Shown: piece by piece, positions 61,139 to 64,000 of the stretch
Layout: each line of letters opens with the position of its first letter
Numbering within the stretch: position 1 is the stretch's first letter
Source: Piscinibacter sp.
GTDB lineage: Bacteria > Pseudomonadota > Gammaproteobacteria > Burkholderiales > Burkholderiaceae_C
Length of the DNA stretch: 64,000 nucleotides
Reading direction: 5' to 3'
NCBI GenBank assembly: GCA_016706565.1
Contig: JADJJI010000005.1
Span: 561,566-625,565 of the forward strand
Program-made: the position numbers and the translations under genes
Notes under the pieces: model-generated
Seen by the model: only the letters and a program-made list of their open reading frames with translations
Databases searched by the model: none
Told to the model about the DNA's origin: nothing

Positions 61139-61728
61139 AGCCCGCGGCGCGGGCGGCCCGACCCGCGCTGCCGCGCGAGGTCCGCATCATCGGCGGGCAG
61201 TGGAGGCGAAGCAAGCTGCCGGTGGCCGACCGGCCCGGGCTGCGCCCCACGCCCGACCGCGTGCGTGAAACCCTCTTCAACTGGCTGGGCGCCGACCTGT
61301 CCGGATGGCGCTGCCTCGACGCCTTCGCCGGCTCCGGCGCGCTCGGCTTCGAAGCGGCCTCGCGCGGCGCCGACGAAGTCGTGCTGCTGGAACGCGACCG
61401 TCATCTCGTGGTCAGCCTGAGCCAGTCGCGCGAGCGGCTGAAGGCGCAGGCGCTGCGCATCGAAGCGGCCGATGCACTGTCCTGGATGCCGGGCTGCGCG
61501 CCGCAGCGCTTCGAACTGGTGTTCATCGATCCGCCATTCGACGCCCAGCTGTTCGACAAGGCGCTGGCCGCCGCAGTGCGGCTGGTCGTGCCCGGCGGAT
61601 TCGTCTATCTCGAGGCGGATCGCGCGTTCGACGAAGCGCAACTCGCGCCCCTGGGCCTGCGCCTTCACCGCCATCTGCGCGCCGGCACGGTGCACGCGCA
61701 CCTGTTACAGGCTGCAAGCGAAGGCTGA
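61135..61728 (+). CDS. rsmD: 16S rRNA (guanine(966)-N(2))-methyltransferase
   Basis: 197 residues from a GTG overlapping the hisF stop. The SAM-binding motif is [19 protein letters not shown] near residue 60 and the catalytic motif DPPF in FIDPPFDAQ near 130; [15 protein letters not shown] is specific to RsmD. It methylates G966 of 16S rRNA. It is usually found before coaD, as here. Confidence 0.93.
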
Positions 61729-61774
61729 CGCCCGGCTACACTGCGGCCGCACAGCATTGCGAGGGGAATGCGCC

Positions 61775-62278
61775 TTGACCTCCGTCACCCGACTCACCGC
61801 GATCTACCCGGGCACCTTCGACCCGATGACCCTCGGCCATGAAGACCTGATGCGCCGGGCCAGCCGCCTGTTCGAGCGGCTCATCCTCGCGGTGGCGGCC
61901 GGCCACCACAAGCGGACCATGTTCACCATCGCCGAGCGGCTGGAGATCGCCTCCGAGCTGGCGGCCAAGTACCCGAACGTCGAGGTGATGGCCTTTCGCG
62001 GCCTGCTGCGGGATTTCGTGGTCGGCCACGGCGGCAAGGTGGTGGTGCGTGGCCTGCGGGCGGTCAGCGACTTCGAGTACGAATTCCAGATGGCCGGCAT
62101 GAACCGCCAGCTGATGCCCGATGTCGAGACGCTGTTCCTCACGCCCAGCGACCAGTACCAGTTCGTCTCCGGCACCTTCGTGCGCGAGATTGCCACCTTG
62201 GGCGGTGATGTCTCCAAGTTCGTGTCACCCTCGGTGCTCGACCGGCTGCGCGACCGCGTGAAGTCGACCGAGCCCTGA
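61775..62278 (+). CDS. coaD: phosphopantetheine adenylyltransferase
   Basis: 167 residues from a TTG at 61775, chosen because no ATG or GTG fits and GAGGGG precedes it at the right distance. [15 protein letters not shown] holds the HxGH-like nucleotidyltransferase site and VSGTFVREI the second ATP motif. It makes dephospho-CoA, the fourth step of CoA synthesis. Confidence 0.95.
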   Translation: MTSVTRLTAIYPGTFDPMTLGHEDLMRRASRLFERLILAVAAGHHKRTMFTIAERLEIASELAAKYPNVEVMAFRGLLRDFVVGHGGKVVVRGLRAVSDFEYEFQMAGMNRQLMPDVETLFLTPSDQYQFVSGTFVREIATLGGDVSKFVSPSVLDRLRDRVKSTEP

Positions 62279-62566
<288 letters not shown>

Positions 62567-62580
62567 CGGCCGCTCAGCGG

Positions 62581-62985
62581 TTAGTTCTTCCTGCTGCCCG
62601 GCACGACGGCCGTGAACGGCTCGCCCTTGTCGTCCTTGGACTTGGCCTTTCGAGGGGGCTTGTCCGTGCCGGCACTCTTGGCTGCTCCCCTGGCAGGAGC
62701 CGACGCTGCGGTGGGGCCCAGCGAAGCCATCGCCGGCTCGCCGCGCTGCTTCTTCTCGGCCGCAAGACGTTCCTGCTCCGCTTTCCTGGCCGCCGTACGT
62801 TCGGCCGCGGCGATGCGTCGTGCCTCGGCCCGCTGCGCCGCGGTGCGCGGATCGCCTGCCTCCACCTGCGTACCGCCCGGGCAGGGCGTTTGCGAGTAGC
62901 TGGAGCCGCAGCGGTAGACCGGCCCCGCCGCCTGTGCGGTGGCGCCGGCGACGGCGAGCAGCAAGGCGATGGGCCGAAGGTTCAT
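62581..62985 (-). CDS. secreted DUF4124-like small protein
   Basis: 134 residues. A signal peptide ([18 protein letters not shown]) precedes a short Cys-containing beta motif, [19 protein letters not shown], as in DUF4124-type proteins. A long charged Ala/Glu/Arg/Lys helix follows, then a Lys-rich tail. The ATG overlaps the pth stop by four bases. Function is unknown. Confidence 0.75.
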   Translation of the reverse strand: MNLRPIALLLAVAGATAQAAGPVYRCGSSYSQTPCPGGTQVEAGDPRTAAQRAEARRIAAAERTAARKAEQERLAAEKKQRGEPAMASLGPTAASAPARGAAKSAGTDKPPRKAKSKDDKGEPFTAVVPGSRKN

Positions 62986-63590
62986 GGCGTGGGCTCCGGT
63001 CGGGGAGGTTTGGGGCGCGGCGGCTTGGCGTGGATCCTCATCATCGCGCGTTCCATTTCGCCGGCCAACAGCAGGTCGAGCGCAGCGAGTGACTGCTCGA
63101 TGGATTTGTCGATCGCTTCACGATGTTCGGCCGAAGGCTTGCGCAGCACGTAGTTGACGACCTCGGCCTTCACGCCGGGGTGGCCGATGCCCAGGCGCAG
63201 CCGCCAGTAGTCGGGGCTGCCCAATTGGGCGTGGATGTCCTTCAGGCCGTTGTGGCCCGCATGGCTGCCGCCGAGCTTCAGCTTGACCTGGCCGGGGAGC
63301 AGATCGAGTTCGTCGTGCGCGACGAGGATCTCTTCCGGCGCGATCTTGAAGAAGCGAGCCAGTGCCGCGACCGACTTGCCCGACAGGTTCATGAAGGTCA
63401 TCGGCTCGAGCAGCCACAGCGGGCCGCCGTCGGTGTTGGCTCGCGCGGCCAGGCCGAAGTAGCTGCGCTCGGGCTGCAGCGAGACCTTGAGCTTGCGCGC
63501 GACCTCGTCGATGAACCAGAAGCCGGCGTTGTGCCGGGTCGCTTCGTATTCGGCGCCCGGGTTCCCCAGGCCGACCATCAATCGGATCAT
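62982..63590 (-). CDS. pth: peptidyl-tRNA hydrolase
   Basis: 202 residues. [20 protein letters not shown] has the catalytic His near residue 20, with [13 protein letters not shown] and [20 protein letters not shown] also typical. It frees tRNAs from peptidyl-tRNA. The C-terminus carries an extra Pro/Lys/Arg tail ([13 protein letters not shown]). The ATG at 63590 is preferred to upstream in-frame starts, which would run through the terminator. rplY-pth is a conserved order. Confidence 0.95.
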   Translation of the reverse strand: MIRLMVGLGNPGAEYEATRHNAGFWFIDEVARKLKVSLQPERSYFGLAARANTDGGPLWLLEPMTFMNLSGKSVAALARFFKIAPEEILVAHDELDLLPGQVKLKLGGSHAGHNGLKDIHAQLGSPDYWRLRLGIGHPGVKAEVVNYVLRKPSAEHREAIDKSIEQSLAALDLLLAGEMERAMMRIHAKPPRPKPPRPEPTP

Positions 63591-63620
63591 GCGGCGGATT
63601 ATCTCCGTGGCGTGCAGACA

Positions 63621-63645
63621 CAAAAAAGCCCCGGCAAGCCGGGGC
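63621..63645 (-). terminator. intrinsic terminator after rplY
   Basis: On the minus strand GCCCCGGC-TT-GCCGGGGC is followed at once by six T residues, a textbook rho-independent terminator. It lies between the rplY stop (63689) and the pth start (63590), so pth probably also has its own promoter. Confidence 0.9.
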
Positions 63646-63688
63646 GTGTGCGGTGCAGGGCGGCTGCGTGCAGCCGCCGAGCCATCCA

Positions 63689-64000
63689 TCACTTCCTGTT
63701 CTGCTTCTCGTCCTTCTTGGGCTTGCCGGCCGCGGCCGGCGCAGCGGCCACCACGGGCGCCGCTGCGACCTCTTCCTCGGCCGTCAGCATCGACACCGAC
63801 ACGATCACCGGGTCCTTCTTGCCGTGGGTGACGACCTTGATGCCGTCGGCGAGCTTCAAGTCGCTGACGTGCAGCGACTGGCCGCGGGCCAGGTTACTCA
63901 GGTCGACCGTCAGGAACTCCGGCAGCTGCGAGGCCAGGCACTGGATCTGCACGTCGGTGACGACGTGGTTGACCAGGCACTTGTCGGTCTTCACCGCCGG
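63689..64000 (-). CDS. rplY: 50S ribosomal protein L25 (CTC-type), 3' part
   Basis: The frame is open to the window edge, so the N-terminal half is missing. The visible about 103 residues are the C-terminal domain of the long (CTC/TL5) form: [20 protein letters not shown] and [20 protein letters not shown]. An Ala/Lys-rich tail follows. L25 binds 5S rRNA. It precedes pth, the usual neighbour. Confidence 0.93.
   Translation of the reverse strand, partial: PAVKTDKCLVNHVVTDVQIQCLASQLPEFLTVDLSNLARGQSLHVSDLKLADGIKVVTHGKKDPVIVSVSMLTAEEEVAAAPVVAAAPAAAGKPKKDEKQNRK

Overview
This is an ordinary-looking chromosomal segment of a very GC-rich betaproteobacterium, most probably a Burkholderiales member near Rubrivivax, Leptothrix or Methylibium. 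The support is a (predicted ABC-2 exporter)-bolA-murA-hisGDCBH-hisAF order, polyhydroxyalkanoate (PHA) genes, many lone branched-chain-type binding proteins, a four-ATPase tandem UvrA, and GC-rich double-hairpin repeats. I see no rRNA, tRNA, CRISPR array, insertion sequence or prophage. Almost every long antisense frame is a GC-bias shadow.

Layout. 1-1.9 kb: end of a 3-hydroxybutyrate-oligomer hydrolase and an alpha/beta hydrolase. 1.9-5.1 kb: an AraC-type regulator overlapping a hybrid histidine kinase. 5.4-7.8 kb: a thioesterase, a secreted cupin divergent from a LysR regulator with a perfect inverted repeat between them, and a nucleoside deaminase. 7.3-11.5 kb: a minus-strand module of solute-binding protein, FCD-type GntR regulator, BMP-type (nucleoside/purine) binding protein, flavin reductase and deaminase, with two TGTATACA palindromes. 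11.7-17.4 kb: tandem UvrA, interrupted by a one-base frameshift. 17.4-18.2 kb: a secreted cytochrome c with a sortase-like C-terminal tail.

18.3-31.5 kb is a carbon-metabolism island. zwf-hexR is divergent from a polyol (mannitol/sorbitol type) ABC transporter, two polyol dehydrogenases and an AraC regulator. Transaldolase, glucose-6-phosphate isomerase and a HAD hydrolase follow with overlapping ends. A double hairpin lies between the binding-protein and first permease genes. 31.9-37.9 kb (minus strand): three tandem branched-chain-type binding proteins, an M20 amidohydrolase and a DUF2817 peptidase-like protein, with no permease or ATPase. 38.1-43.4 kb: a frameshifted molybdopterin oxidoreductase, a lipoprotein aminopeptidase, and a storage-lipid group (PHA-granule protein, acyl-CoA-binding protein, wax ester synthase/DGAT). 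43.4-46.7 kb: a sensor kinase and a response regulator that converge. 46.9-51.8 kb: MATE exporter, DeoR regulator, MFS transporter, TPR-like protein and TetR regulator.

51.9-64 kb is the conserved core: ABC-2 exporter, bolA, murA, hisG-D-C-B-H-A-F, rsmD, coaD, a YfhL-type ferredoxin, then on the minus strand rplY, pth and a small secreted protein. The his genes are tightly coupled (ATGA, TGATG and GTGA overlaps), but hisI and hisE do not follow hisF. Two otherwise intact genes carry single-base indels in simple-sequence tracts, so base-level accuracy should be checked before calling them pseudogenes.
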